Below, one piece after another: positions 30,339 through 38,912 of a stretch of 42,463 nucleotides of DNA. Source of the stretch: DAOTTX01 sp034437515 (GTDB lineage Bacteria > Chloroflexota > Anaerolineae > Aggregatilineales > Phototrophicaceae); contig DAOTTX010000253.1 in the NCBI GenBank assembly GCA_034437515.1, forward strand, positions 1 to 42,463. The letters run 5' to 3'. How positions within the stretch are numbered: the first letter of the stretch is position 1; every line of letters begins with the position of its first letter. The notes under the pieces are model-generated. The model saw nothing but the letters and a program-made list of their open reading frames with translations, searched no databases and was not told the origin of the DNA. Position numbers and translations under genes: made by a program.

Positions 30339-31355
30339 TTACAGGCCGGTTTCGTTCAATAGTTCACGGGCACGCGCCTCGTCGATGTTCACATCGTGCA
30401 AGATGCTATACGGCAGGCGATGCTGCTTGACGTACTGCGGCAGCATTTGCAGCGTCTCCACAATGTCGTCCGGCTTGATCTTCCCCAGGCGAATACCCGC
30501 CGACTCCAGCGTCGAACGGATCGGACGGATGTCTTGCCCGTGCAGCGCGGCGGCGATCATGATCCCCGGCCCGACCAGATCAGCGTAGGGGATGGCTTTG
30601 AGGCCGCTCGTCCGGGCGACTTTGGGTTCAATGGCGGAGGCGAAATATTGTTCGCTGCCTTCCTGTGGGCGGTTGTGCCCCAGTTGGTTGGTCAACTGCA
30701 CTTCCATGCAGATCAAGTCAAGCAGGTTATGCAATGATTCCACCCGCCCTTGCCCCACACCCTGAGCGATCTTAAACGCTTGCTGCGCGATGCCGGCTGC
30801 CAGGCCCGCCGCCCAGGGTTGAAAGCGTTCGTTTTCGGTGTTCTTGTTGCGCTCGGCGGCATAGCGCCAATCCAACAAGCCGGTGACGATGCTCAAAATC
30901 TCCGCGATGCCGGCACCACGAATGAACGCCGGTGCGGAGCTGACCACGTCCCAATCAATGATGACACGTGTTGCCGGGCCGGTCGTCTCGTAGTTGACGG
31001 TGCCGCTTTCGCGCACAGCGACAATCGCGGTGAAGAAGCCATCCACACTGAGCGCGGTCGGCACGATGGTCACCGGGAGCTTGCGCTTCCAGCCGATGTA
31101 CTTGGCGACGTCCGCAACCAACCCACCCCCTACAGCGTACAGTACCTCGACCTGTGGGGGCATGTTCTCTGCGAGATCATCAATAAAACGCCGCTCGACT
31201 GACTGCGGCTCCGCCTGTACTACCACCGGTAGCTCAAACATCGCCCCCACCGAGTTCCATGATTTGTTGCCGGTAATGAGTGCCGTCGGACGCAACTCGT
31301 CGATCGAGGTGAGCGACCGAATCTCGATACGCGGTAAATTCCAGATTGTCGTCAT
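30339..31355 (-). CDS. glycerol-1-phosphate dehydrogenase-like (AraM/EgsA fold), likely metal-site deficient
   Basis: Protein of 338 aa with the NAD-binding signature VGGGLVADVAKYIG and the segment VPTALSVDGFFT that typify AraM/glycerol-1-phosphate dehydrogenases. Comparing with remembered AraM motifs, the three metal ligands appear to be substituted: GFGD becomes GIAE (Asp to Glu), GGEHH becomes GSEQY (His to Gln), and ILHGAKVG becomes IPYADLVG (His to Tyr). If right, it is an unusual enzyme without the usual Zn/Ni site, or an inactive paralogue. I start at ATG 31355, with AGGA 10 nt upstream; an upstream ATG at 31406 has none. Convergent with the membrane protein gene. Confidence 0.85.
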   Translation of the reverse strand: MTTIWNLPRIEIRSLTSIDELRPTALITGNKSWNSVGAMFELPVVVQAEPQSVERRFIDDLAENMPPQVEVLYAVGGGLVADVAKYIGWKRKLPVTIVPTALSVDGFFTAIVAVRESGTVNYETTGPATRVIIDWDVVSSAPAFIRGAGIAEILSIVTGLLDWRYAAERNKNTENERFQPWAAGLAAGIAQQAFKIAQGVGQGRVESLHNLLDLICMEVQLTNQLGHNRPQEGSEQYFASAIEPKVARTSGLKAIPYADLVGPGIMIAAALHGQDIRPIRSTLESAGIRLGKIKPDDIVETLQMLPQYVKQHRLPYSILHDVNIDEARARELLNETGL

Positions 31356-31486
31356 GCCATGTTTGTCCTGAGTTTTGGTTAGCCAAATCGTATGTCTATT
31401 TTCCACAGTTGTGATGTTCCGTGCAACCGAAGAACGATCTTCGGTGCAAAGTGTTATAGTAGATGGAGGATTTGAGGAGAAAACTT

Positions 31487-32053
31487 ATGCAGTTATTCGG
31501 CAAACGCAAACCCGACGACAACAAACCCACGACGGAAACCACAGAGACGAAAGATGATCAGACAACCCAACCACCACCGCGCCCACCGTTGCCCCAACAA
31601 TCCATCGGCTTTGAGACGGTCATCGGTGCTGGCTGCACCATCGAGGGCGAGATGATTAGCAAGGGCAACATCCGCATCGACGGTGTGTTCACCGGCACGC
31701 TGGAAATCGGCGGGAACGTGCTGGTCGGCGAAACTGCACAGATCAACGCCGACATCGACGCCAAAAACACATCAATTGCGGGCAAAGTACGCGGCAACGT
31801 CAGCGGTAACCGGGTGCAATTGCTCCGCACGGCGCGTGTGTGGGGGGACATCCGCGCAACCGCGCTCAGCACCGAAGAAGGCGCATTCATCGACGGTAAA
31901 ATCTCGATGACCAGCGCACAACCGACCTTTGAAGAAACAGAGGCCGAGGACGACGATCACGAGAACGTCGAAGATACGGCGATTATCCAAACTGAAGAAA
32001 AAGAAGAAACTGAAGAAGCGAAAAACACGGAGGAAGAAATCAAGCATGATTAA
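31487..32053 (+). CDS. bactofilin-family cytoskeletal protein
   Basis: Protein of 188 aa. A basic N-terminus (MQLFGKRKPDDNK) and Pro-rich linker precede a beta-helical bactofilin core of about 110 aa. The core includes TVIGAGCTIEGEMISKGNIRIDG (cited here only by GCTIEGEMISKGNIRIDG), TGTLEIGGNVLVGE and NADIDAKNTSIAGKVRGNV. A highly acidic tail rich in Glu/Lys ends the protein. Bactofilins polymerise without nucleotides and shape the cell wall. The ATG at 31487 has GAGGAG 7 nt upstream; an extended -10 TGT-TATAGT lies at 31452-31460. Its end overlaps the phosphatase start by 8 bp. Confidence 0.88.
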   Translation: MQLFGKRKPDDNKPTTETTETKDDQTTQPPPRPPLPQQSIGFETVIGAGCTIEGEMISKGNIRIDGVFTGTLEIGGNVLVGETAQINADIDAKNTSIAGKVRGNVSGNRVQLLRTARVWGDIRATALSTEEGAFIDGKISMTSAQPTFEETEAEDDDHENVEDTAIIQTEEKEETEEAKNTEEEIKHD

Positions 32054-32522
32054 CGTTGTTTTCGTCTGCCTGGGCAACATCTGTCGCTCACCGATGGCGG
32101 AAGGCGTATTTCAACATCTGGTCAACGAGGCCGGTTTGGGTGACAAGATCAACGTCGATTCCGCTGGCACCGGGAATTGGCACGTCGGGCAACGGGCACA
32201 TCACGGCACCCGTGACATCCTGAAAAAGCATGAAATCGCCTACGATGGACGTGCCCGCCAGTTCATCGCCGCCGACCTGGACACGTTCGATTATATTCTA
32301 GCGATGGATGACTCTAACTTCTCGAACATCCGACGCCTCGCCGGGGACGCCGACGATAAAACGATCACGATGTTCTTGCAATATGCCAACGACACCGGGC
32401 TGACCGACATTACCGATGTGCCCGACCCCTACTATACCAGCGGATTCGACTACGTCTACGACCTGGTACAGAAGGGCGCACAAGCATTGCTCGACCACAT
32501 CCGCAAGACGCACGGGTTGTAA
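32046..32522 (+). CDS. low-molecular-weight protein tyrosine phosphatase
   Basis: Protein of 158 aa with the P-loop C8-LGNIC-R14-SP (nucleophile Cys8, Arg14) at the very N-terminus and the general acid in VPDPYYTSG. It removes phosphate from tyrosine or arginine residues, and the family includes Wzb/YwlE-like regulators of capsule synthesis and stress. The start ATG is embedded in the last codons of the bactofilin gene, with GGAGGAAG upstream, so translation is coupled. Physiological substrate unknown. Confidence 0.93.
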   Translation: MINVVFVCLGNICRSPMAEGVFQHLVNEAGLGDKINVDSAGTGNWHVGQRAHHGTRDILKKHEIAYDGRARQFIAADLDTFDYILAMDDSNFSNIRRLAGDADDKTITMFLQYANDTGLTDITDVPDPYYTSGFDYVYDLVQKGAQALLDHIRKTHGL

Positions 32523-32534
32523 GGTTCTGGTATG

Positions 32535-32554
32535 GGACGCGCTTCTGCGCGTCC
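32535..32554. repeat. GC-rich hairpin GGACGCGC-TTCT-GCGCGTCC
   Basis: A perfect 8-bp stem with a 4-nt loop between two convergent genes. No U-tract on either side. It may mark the ends of both transcripts or be a REP-like element. Confidence 0.5.
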
Positions 32555-32602
32555 GAAATTCAAAAATCGTCACATCTCATGGATACGTGAATAGGAACGA
32601 TT

Positions 32603-33061
32603 TCACTTCTTCGGCGGCTTAGGGCTGGCTTTGAGGGTTTTTTCCACCTCGATGAGCAAGCTGTCGCTGTTGATGTAATCACCGTGCAGCGGGATGTAAG
32701 CAGCACCGGCGAACAAAACCAGCACCAAAGCCAGCATCACCTCACCGGCGATGAGCAGCAACAGCGCCAGCAAAAACACCACGCCGAGCAGCACCCGCGT
32801 CCAGAAAGGGCTGACGCCGTCGGAGACATGCCCTTGAATGACGGTCGTGCCACGTTCGCGCTCGAAGGAGGCCGTCAACCGGGTGGTACGCTTGATGCGT
32901 GCAATCACTGGCGCGGTGATCGTCACGGAGAACGCCCGCTGCTTTTTTTCCACCCAACCGCCGAGCGCGGGTCGGGTTTTGGTCGGCTTGGCTTCTAAAC
33001 GTTCGGTGAGGTCACGCGCACACTGCGTGACGGTCTTACTTGTGTAGAGTGTAAAGTGCAT
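32603..33061 (-). CDS. small membrane protein of unknown function
   Basis: Protein of 152 aa. The N-terminal about 85 residues are soluble and basic. Two adjacent hydrophobic helices (about 88-125, containing VLLGVVFLLALLLLIAG) form a hairpin, and a short C-terminal segment follows that ends in lysine/proline (SPKPPKK). I do not recognise a family. It is separated from the upstream SDR gene by a region carrying a 24-bp palindrome. Confidence 0.75.
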   Translation of the reverse strand: MHFTLYTSKTVTQCARDLTERLEAKPTKTRPALGGWVEKKQRAFSVTITAPVIARIKRTTRLTASFERERGTTVIQGHVSDGVSPFWTRVLLGVVFLLALLLLIAGEVMLALVLVLFAGAAYIPLHGDYINSDSLLIEVEKTLKASPKPPKK

Positions 33062-33097
33062 GGCAACCTATTGTGATCTGACGAATGTAGAATCATA

Positions 33098-33121
33098 GAG
33101 GTGACCGGGCCCGGTCACCTC
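33098..33121. repeat. 24-bp perfect palindrome
   Basis: The half-site GAGGTGACCGGG is followed directly by its own reverse complement, with no spacer. It lies 27 bp after the SDR stop (minus strand) and upstream of the small membrane protein gene. There is no U-tract. It could be a hairpin end-of-transcript signal or a binding site for a symmetric regulator. Confidence 0.62.
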
Positions 33122-33147
33122 CTGTCGAGTCTAGCGTTGCAGCAAGG

Positions 33148-33921
33148 TTAGATCAATGGGACGGTGATACCGCCATCGACCACAAACACCTGCCCGGTCG
33201 CAAAGCTGGACGCCGGTGCAGCCAGGTAGAGCGCCATACCGGCGATCTCGTCCGGCTCACCGATGCGGCCTGCCGGGGTGCGCTGTTCCACACCTTCCAG
33301 CAGGTCGTCGTTATCCCAGATGGCACGGGCGAACTTGGTCTTAATCAGGCCGGGGGCGATGGCGTTAACCTGAATATTATCGCTGGCGAGTTCCACACCG
33401 AGTGTTTGCGTCAGGTTGATGACCGCCGCTTTGGTGATGCTGTATACACCCTGGTACGACCCCGGACGCAGCCCGTTCACCGACGCGATGTTGACCACCT
33501 TGCCGCCGTTGCCCTTCTCTCGCATGACCTCGACCACTGCCTGCGTCAGCCATACATTCCCCAGCAAATTGACTTCTAACGTCTTTTGCCACATGCTATC
33601 TTCCGCTTCGAGGATCGGGCCGAAGTGCGGGTTTGTCGCCGCATTATTGACCAGAATATCGACCGCGCCGTAAGCCTCAACGGTCTTGTTAACCAGATTT
33701 TGCAGTGCGTCCTTGTCGCCATTGTGGGCGGCGATGGGTGTCACATCATAGCCCTTACCGCGCATCTCCTCCGCGAGTTCCTCTAACGATTCTTGCTTAC
33801 GGCTGGAAATCACCACCTTCGCGCCAGCTTCGGCGTAACGTTCCGCGATGGCTAACCCGATGCCGCGTGATGCCCCGGTCACAATGGCGACTTTGCCGCT
33901 GATGTCAAACAAATCACTCAT
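33148..33921 (-). CDS. short-chain dehydrogenase/reductase
   Basis: NAD(P)-dependent SDR of 257 aa. The cofactor loop is TGASRGIGLA, the structural motif is NNAA, the catalytic Ser is in NIASVNG and the catalytic pair is in YSITK. PGLIKTKFA and the C-terminal QVFVVDGG are typical of classical SDRs. Closest known types include 3-oxoacyl-ACP reductase-like and glucose-dehydrogenase-like members. Substrate unknown. Monocistronic. Confidence 0.93.
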   Translation of the reverse strand: MSDLFDISGKVAIVTGASRGIGLAIAERYAEAGAKVVISSRKQESLEELAEEMRGKGYDVTPIAAHNGDKDALQNLVNKTVEAYGAVDILVNNAATNPHFGPILEAEDSMWQKTLEVNLLGNVWLTQAVVEVMREKGNGGKVVNIASVNGLRPGSYQGVYSITKAAVINLTQTLGVELASDNIQVNAIAPGLIKTKFARAIWDNDDLLEGVEQRTPAGRIGEPDEIAGMALYLAAPASSFATGQVFVVDGGITVPLI

Positions 33922-34035
33922 GTAAATACTCTCCTACAAAATTTAAAGAAGTTCTGTACAAACGCTTCAACTTTATAACGCTTACTTCATTCTGCGTCAA
34001 TCACAAGTACGCTACACTGAATGTGGAGGTTTTAG

Positions 34036-34662
34036 ATGATCTACGATATTACACGCACTGTGTCGCCTGCGATAGCCGTCTGGCCCGGTGATGCACAATT
34101 CAATCTGACGCACCAGCTACGCCTGGAGGCGGGCGCTGCGGTCAATCTGACCACGATCACGATGAGTCCGCACACCGGCACCCATGCGGATGCCTACTAT
34201 CATTACGAACCCGGCGGCGCACACCCGGCGGCGATGCCCTTAGACGCTTACTGCGGTCCGGCGCGGGTAGTCACCGTTGACAAGCGAGACGGCGCGCTGA
34301 CCCCGGCTGATTTCGCTCGTGTTGATCTCAACGGGGCGGTACGTGTGCTGGTACACAGCCACGTCAGCGACTTACGTGACGATACATGGCCTGACACTTT
34401 CCCGTATCTGAGTGTGGCGTTGATCGAATGGCTTGCCGCGCAGGGTGTGGTGCTGGTCGGCCTTGATTCGCCGTCGGTGGATGCGTTGACCAGTACCGAT
34501 TTGCCATGTCATCACGCCATTTACCAGCACAGAATGGTCAATCTGGAATTACTGCAACTGCGCGGTGTGCCGGACGGCGATTATGAACTTATCGCGCTGC
34601 CCCTCAAGCTGGATGATGCTTGCGGTACGCCGGTGCGGGCCATCCTTAGGACGATAGGATAA
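34036..34662 (+). CDS. kynB: kynurenine formamidase / cyclase-family metal hydrolase
   Basis: Protein of 208 aa of the cyclase family. The metal-binding motif HxGTHxDxxxH is H46-TGTHAD-AYYH56. VWPGD near the N-terminus, GLDSPSVD, LPCHHAIYQHRMVNLE and DGDYELIALPLKL are the KynB fingerprint. It hydrolyses N-formyl-L-kynurenine to kynurenine and formate in tryptophan breakdown. No other kynurenine-pathway gene is in the window, so another amide or lactone substrate is possible. GGAGG precedes the ATG. Confidence 0.88.
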   Translation: MIYDITRTVSPAIAVWPGDAQFNLTHQLRLEAGAAVNLTTITMSPHTGTHADAYYHYEPGGAHPAAMPLDAYCGPARVVTVDKRDGALTPADFARVDLNGAVRVLVHSHVSDLRDDTWPDTFPYLSVALIEWLAAQGVVLVGLDSPSVDALTSTDLPCHHAIYQHRMVNLELLQLRGVPDGDYELIALPLKLDDACGTPVRAILRTIG

Positions 34663-34674
34663 AGGAGCAACCCC

Positions 34675-35016
34675 ATGTCATTTTTAGTTTTTCTACTGTT
34701 CGCGGTCGTGCAGGTCGCCATGTATCTCAGCATCCGGCGGGAGTGGTTCCCACCACTGACGACCGCCGCTGCCGGTGTGTTCGGCAGCATGGTGAGCATG
34801 GCGTTGTTCATCCTCGCCCAGGGGAACACACTCGCGCACGGCCTCATCTTCGGGATGCTCATCGGCGGAGTTTTTGCGATTGCGACTCTTTCGATTGCGT
34901 GGTATTTCCAAGTCAGCGAGATGCGCGAACATGGTGATTACGCTCCGGTACAACACGACACACCCGCCGAGCGAACACCCGAACCCGTACCCGCCGTCGA
35001 GGAATACTACGAGTGA
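34675..35016 (+). CDS. small integral membrane protein
   Basis: Protein of 113 aa with three hydrophobic segments in the first about 80 residues and a Pro/Glu-rich cytoplasmic tail. It follows kynB by 12 bp, with AGGAG upstream of the ATG, and is probably co-transcribed. No family recognised. Confidence 0.75.
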   Translation: MSFLVFLLFAVVQVAMYLSIRREWFPPLTTAAAGVFGSMVSMALFILAQGNTLAHGLIFGMLIGGVFAIATLSIAWYFQVSEMREHGDYAPVQHDTPAERTPEPVPAVEEYYE

Positions 35017-35054
35017 GCGCATGAGATTCGTATAGGCGGCACGACTAAAGTCTG

Positions 35055-35082
35055 TTGTCCAGGCGGGGTCAGCACGTATAAT
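35055..35082 (+). promoter_or_regulatory. rnpB promoter
   Basis: TTGTCC (35055-35060), 16-nt spacer and a consensus TATAAT (35077-35082). The predicted start, 7 nt later at about 35089, coincides with the first base of the RNase P P1 helix. Confidence 0.87.
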
Positions 35083-35088
35083 AAAGGC

Positions 35089-35455
35089 GTTCAGGTAGAC
35101 CGGGTGATCGCGGTCTGTCAGTTTGGCAGGCTGAGGAAAGTCCGCACTCCACAGGGCGCGGTGCTGGCTAACCGCCAGACGGTGAAAGCCGTGGCAAGTG
35201 CTACAGAGAGGTAGATTGCGCCGTCTACGGGCGGCGCGAGGGTGAAACGGTGGTGTAAGAGACCACCAGCGCGTGCAGTGATGTGCGCGGCTACGTAAAC
35301 CCCACCGGGAGCAAGGCCAAGCAGGTACATTGGGGCGGCCCGTCCCGCGAAAAGTACCGGGTAGGCTGCTTGACGGGCGGCGTAAGCCGTCCGCTAGATA
35401 AATGATCGCCACCCTCTTTTGAGGGACAGAATGCGGCTTACAGGTCTATCTGAAC
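35089..35455 (+). ncRNA. rnpB: RNase P RNA, bacterial type A
   Basis: Catalytic RNA that matures tRNA 5' ends. The P1 helix is formed by GTTCAGGTAGACC at 35089-35101 and GGTCTATCTGAAC at 35443-35455 (one G-U pair). The universal block GAGGAAAGTCCGC starts the conserved core, ACAGAGAGGTAGAT and GGGTGAAACGG follow, and ACAGAATGCGGC is the conserved 3' element. Length 367 nt is normal. It has its own consensus promoter and an intrinsic terminator. Confidence 0.97.
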
Positions 35456-35465
35456 GGCAATCATC

Positions 35466-35505
35466 ACCGGGCCGGATAAACATATTCCGACCCGGTTTTG
35501 TTTTT
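35466..35505 (+). terminator. rnpB terminator
   Basis: ACCGGG-C-CGGA, 9-nt loop, TCCG-A-CCCGGT, then TTTGTTTTT. Its T-tract ends one base before the stop codon of the convergent hydrolase gene. Confidence 0.87.
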
Positions 35506-36837
35506 CTATTCGCCGTCGATCAAACTCAACCCGACCGCCGTTCGCGGGGCGAACCCGGCCCAGTAGGTGTGGTCTTCGGTGAACTCGCCTGCGTCATCCA
35601 CCGCATACACGGCGTCGTTGGCGTTTTCTAACGGCACGTCGAGGTAGTCGGCGAAGTCCTCGTTACCCTTCAGATGCAGGCCGAGGAAGGCCGTCACGAA
35701 ATGCTGGTTGATGTTGTTGATGCGTGTCTCTTCCCATACAGGGTCAGCGTAACGCTCGTAATCCGTCAGGTTTTCGACCGCTGCCGGCGGCGGGTTGGGC
35801 GCGACGTTGTGCAGCGCATTGTCATAGATCAACAACTTGCGCTCGGAGTTCACCGCCCAGTTGAACAACTTTTCCACCCCACTGAACATCGAGACATCAT
35901 CTTGAGAGCCGACCACCCACAGCGTCGGCATGTCGATCTCGGCGAGTGCGGGTTCGTCCCACAGACCCTGTGAGCCTAAACCCAGGCCGCTCAGGTCACC
36001 ACCCCAGGGGGCGAACAACACCGCCGCCTTGATGCGGTCATCGAGCAACTCTTGATAGGCGTCGTTCCCGGCAACCAGAACATTCAGGCTTTCACCGGGG
36101 CCGAAGTTCGCCGCCAGGCCGTTGTAGCCTGCACCGATGGCGTTCAACGCACCGTAACCACCCATCGAATACCCGATGAGGCCGGTGTTCTCGGCATCCA
36201 CCAGACCGGCAAGGAACGACTCGCCGTCGTCCGCGCTCATAGTGGCGATTTCATCCAGCACGAAAAGCTGGTCAAGCGAGCGGTTGAGCAGCGTACTGGC
36301 AAACGGCCCCACTGCCGGGAAGGTCGAGTCCGTGTGACCGATGGAGACGACCACATAGCCCTTTGAGGCGAGGTTCTCGGTGAGGTAAGTCATCATCAAG
36401 CGCGAGCCGGGGAAGCCGTGCGAGACGATCACCAGCGGATAAGGCCCGGCGGACGCATCCGGTTCGGCATCACGCAGGGCGCGGCCCTCAAACGTGAACG
36501 GACGTACCGGCGATGCGGGGTTATCCGACCGTCCGAGGTTGTCCTCATAGGTGACCATTTCTCCTGCGTCGTCGGCGATGATCGCCGGGTACCACACCTC
36601 AACGGTCAGCGGGCGGTCGTAGGTCGGCCTGGGGTCTTCTTCGCTCAGTACATCCACTCGACCGGGATCGACCAGTTCGAGCGTCTGCACACCGACGCCA
36701 AATTCGCCGCGTACCGCTAATTCGGGCGCGTCCGGCAGCAGATCACCAAAGATGAAGGTGTCCTCCCCTTCTTCCTGTGCGGTGACGCCCACCGCGAACA
36801 GCAACACCATCAAACAAACAAAAGCAAGTTTACGCAT
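35506..36837 (-). CDS. secreted alpha/beta hydrolase (PAF-acetylhydrolase/dienelactone-hydrolase-like)
   Basis: Exported protein of 443 aa with a signal peptide (MRKLAFVCLMVLLFAVGVTAQ, cleavage near TAQ-E). Catalytic triad candidates are Ser in GYSMGGYG, Asp in WVVGSQDD and His in DNALHNVA. The oxyanion region is VSHGFPGSR. It lies outside the membrane and probably hydrolyses esters or lipids; substrate unknown. Its N-terminal region carries a Pro/Glu-rich mature start. The gene is convergent with rnpB. Confidence 0.9.
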   Translation of the reverse strand: MRKLAFVCLMVLLFAVGVTAQEEGEDTFIFGDLLPDAPELAVRGEFGVGVQTLELVDPGRVDVLSEEDPRPTYDRPLTVEVWYPAIIADDAGEMVTYEDNLGRSDNPASPVRPFTFEGRALRDAEPDASAGPYPLVIVSHGFPGSRLMMTYLTENLASKGYVVVSIGHTDSTFPAVGPFASTLLNRSLDQLFVLDEIATMSADDGESFLAGLVDAENTGLIGYSMGGYGALNAIGAGYNGLAANFGPGESLNVLVAGNDAYQELLDDRIKAAVLFAPWGGDLSGLGLGSQGLWDEPALAEIDMPTLWVVGSQDDVSMFSGVEKLFNWAVNSERKLLIYDNALHNVAPNPPPAAVENLTDYERYADPVWEETRINNINQHFVTAFLGLHLKGNEDFADYLDVPLENANDAVYAVDDAGEFTEDHTYWAGFAPRTAVGLSLIDGE

Positions 36838-36928
36838 GAAATCTGTCCTTTAATTTTGTCCAAAATCTAAATTCGCATCTGCGATCTTAGCGCACAAAAG
36901 AACAGTATGCCAATGTCAATGGTTATGT

Positions 36929-37078
36929 CAATACCTTCGCCAATTTGGAAAACAGCGTTGAATTCGCCAGAAAACATCAGAATTAGCGTGAAAAGTTGGC
37001 TTATAAGAGGTCATAAAGTGTCAAATTTTCGCTAAAATCGCCATTTTTCGACCATCTTGAATTTTGGCGAAGGTATTG
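36929..37078. mobile_element. 150-bp MITE-like element with 15-bp perfect inverted repeats
   Basis: CAATACCTTCGCCAA (36929-36943) and TTGGCGAAGGTATTG (37064-37078) are perfect inverted repeats. The interior is AT-rich and non-coding. It abuts the first readable codon of the truncated beta-propeller gene, which suggests that insertion or a linked deletion removed that gene's 5' part. Confidence 0.52.
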
Positions 37079-37079
37079 C

Positions 37080-37856
37080 TCCAACGACACCGTATACATT
37101 CACGAAACGGCAACACTGAGCGAACAAGCTGTCGTCCAATTGGATGACTCTAAGCGCACACTCCATTGGAATGCGGATGGTACCTTTATCGTCGTTCACA
37201 GCAACCAGACACTTGCGACGATCAACAGCGCCGGAGAAATTGTCTTTCAAGTCGCTGATGATAACGCCGAAGCAAACTTCGCCAATGTGTTCATCAGTCC
37301 TCACGACCCGGTTCTAGTCACATTTGGCCAGAACGACGACACGACCGTCTTCTGGAATCTAGAAACGGGCGAAGAATTGCTTCGCCTTGTGCCAGATAAT
37401 CCACGTAATCTGGTGTGGGAACTCGGCTCAGGTCAGGCGATTGTCACTGAAGACACGGCCTATCACACCGTTGATATTGACACCGGGACGACTACCTACA
37501 ACGAACCAGAAGACGTGACGACACTCAATATCGACCTGCGTGCCGATGGCTTATTGGCAATTGGCTCGTCACCATTCCGTAACTTTTCCCACGTATTCGA
37601 TTTTACGACGAACACATATCTGCGTGAGTTTAGCGGTGATGTGCATTGGTTTACCGAAGATGGTGAATTTATCCTGGTTGTCACGAATGGTATCGTCGCA
37701 CAGCATGTCAACTACCCTCTGGTTGAAGAACAAGAGAATCGTTTTGTCGAAGAATTTGAACGTTTCGAAATGACCTCGTTCGAAGATACAGGCCGTCTGT
37801 ACGTCTTTGGCAATGACGACCTGCTCCATCTGTACCAAATTAGCGCGGGTGCATGA
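37080..37856 (+). pseudogene. truncated beta-propeller (WD40/YVTN-like) protein
   Basis: The readable frame of about 258 aa starts at the edge of the inverted-repeat element and has no ATG. An internal TTG at 37140 is the only candidate start, and it would still lose upstream strands (NDTVYIHETATL) that look native. The protein shows four to five beta-propeller-like blades (NADGTFIVVHSNQ, DTTVFWNLETGE, SHVFDFTTNTYLREF, RLYVFGNDDLLHLYQ). It resembles the tail of a larger WD-repeat protein. No missing 5' part is found in the window. Confidence 0.6.
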
Positions 37857-37867
37857 AGTACAAATTA

Positions 37868-37890
37868 AGGGCGACCATTGCGGTCGCCCT
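37868..37890 (+). repeat. GGGCGACC hairpin after the beta-propeller remnant
   Basis: AGGGCGACC (37868-37876), loop ATTGC, GGTCGCCCT (37882-37890): perfect 9-bp stem. Same core as the hairpin at 14843-14878. A weak TTTT follows 6 nt later, so it may also end transcription. Confidence 0.6.
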
Positions 37891-37972
37891 GGCAACTTTT
37901 CGCTCACATCCGTCGAATAAGTTCGGGTACCAGCCTATCATGATGGGCGATCAATGACGGCATACGCTCGCG

Positions 37973-38873
37973 TTGTTGAATGAACGAAAAAAATTGGTAA
38001 ACTGGATGCAGAACAGTCAAAAAGGGAAAATCAATGAGCAAGAAAGCTGTTTACCGTCCACGCAACTGGAAAGCCTATAACAAGAGCCTCGTGCAAAGAG
38101 GCTTATTAACCGTGTGGATTGATGAGGACGTACTGGTCAACTGGCATCCCGAACCCGAAGGCAAGCGTCCGCACGGCGGTCAGGTGCGGTATTCAGATCA
38201 GGCTATAGAAACGCTGTTGATGCTGCGGGCAGTCTATCAGCTATCGTATCGCCAAACTGTTGATTTCACGCAGTCGATCCTCGACTTGATGGAGGCAGAT
38301 GTAGAAGCACCGGATTATACGCTGTTGTGCAAACGAGGGGCTGAGCTGGATGTGGACTTATCGGAGACATCAGATGAGGAGGCCAAACATCTGGTCATCG
38401 ACAGCATGGGGCCGAAGATCTATGACGAAGACGAATGGAAAGCCCGTCAGCACGGCGACAGCAAGCATCGTACCTGGCGTAAGCTCCACATTGAAGTCAA
38501 CGCTGATACGCAGCAAATTGAAGCGATGGTGTTGAGCGAGGCGTCTCGTGGATGATGCCGAAGCCGGAAAAGTGATTCTTGAACAGACGCCTGATGAGAT
38601 CGAGCAAACCAATGCTGATGGCCTACGACCAACGCAAGTTCTACAACGCAGCCATCAAGCGTGACGTGAACCAGATCGGGGTTCCGTCACGCAAAGATGC
38701 CAAAATCTGACAGCATGGCAACCCGCACACTCTCGCGCCAAACCACGGAAGCACACAGCAAAATCGCTGCCCTGCATCGGATGAACCAGCTCGATATGCC
38801 CAACAGCTATCGCGTTGCATAACACTTATTTGGGCTTAGGTCGGTGTATCCACTCGTCGCATTCGTTCAACAA
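37973..38873 (+). mobile_element. decayed IS5-family insertion sequence
   Basis: Terminal repeats TTGTTGAATGAACG (37973-37986) and CATTCGTTCAACAA (38860-38873) match at 12 of 14 positions as inverted repeats. They frame a transposase gene with frameshifts and a deletion. Outer bases differ between the two ends, so the exact ends and target duplication cannot be set. It cannot move by itself. Confidence 0.8.
38034..38823 (+). pseudogene. IS5-family transposase, frameshifted and deleted
   Basis: The 5' frame of 173 aa has the IS5 N-terminus (VYRPRNWKAYNKSLVQRG) and the first catalytic Asp in VIDSMGPKIY, followed by the HRTWRKLH motif. It stops at 38555. The protein continues in another frame (DDAEAGKVILEQ), shifts again (AYDQRKFYNAAIKR), and resumes after a deletion with SYRVA-stop at about 38823. 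The region expected to carry the final catalytic Glu is missing. Full-length relatives are about 330 aa. Confidence 0.88.
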
Positions 38874-38912
38874 GGTCTCCCACGAGTGATGTATGCCTGT
38901 GCTTTGGCGACT

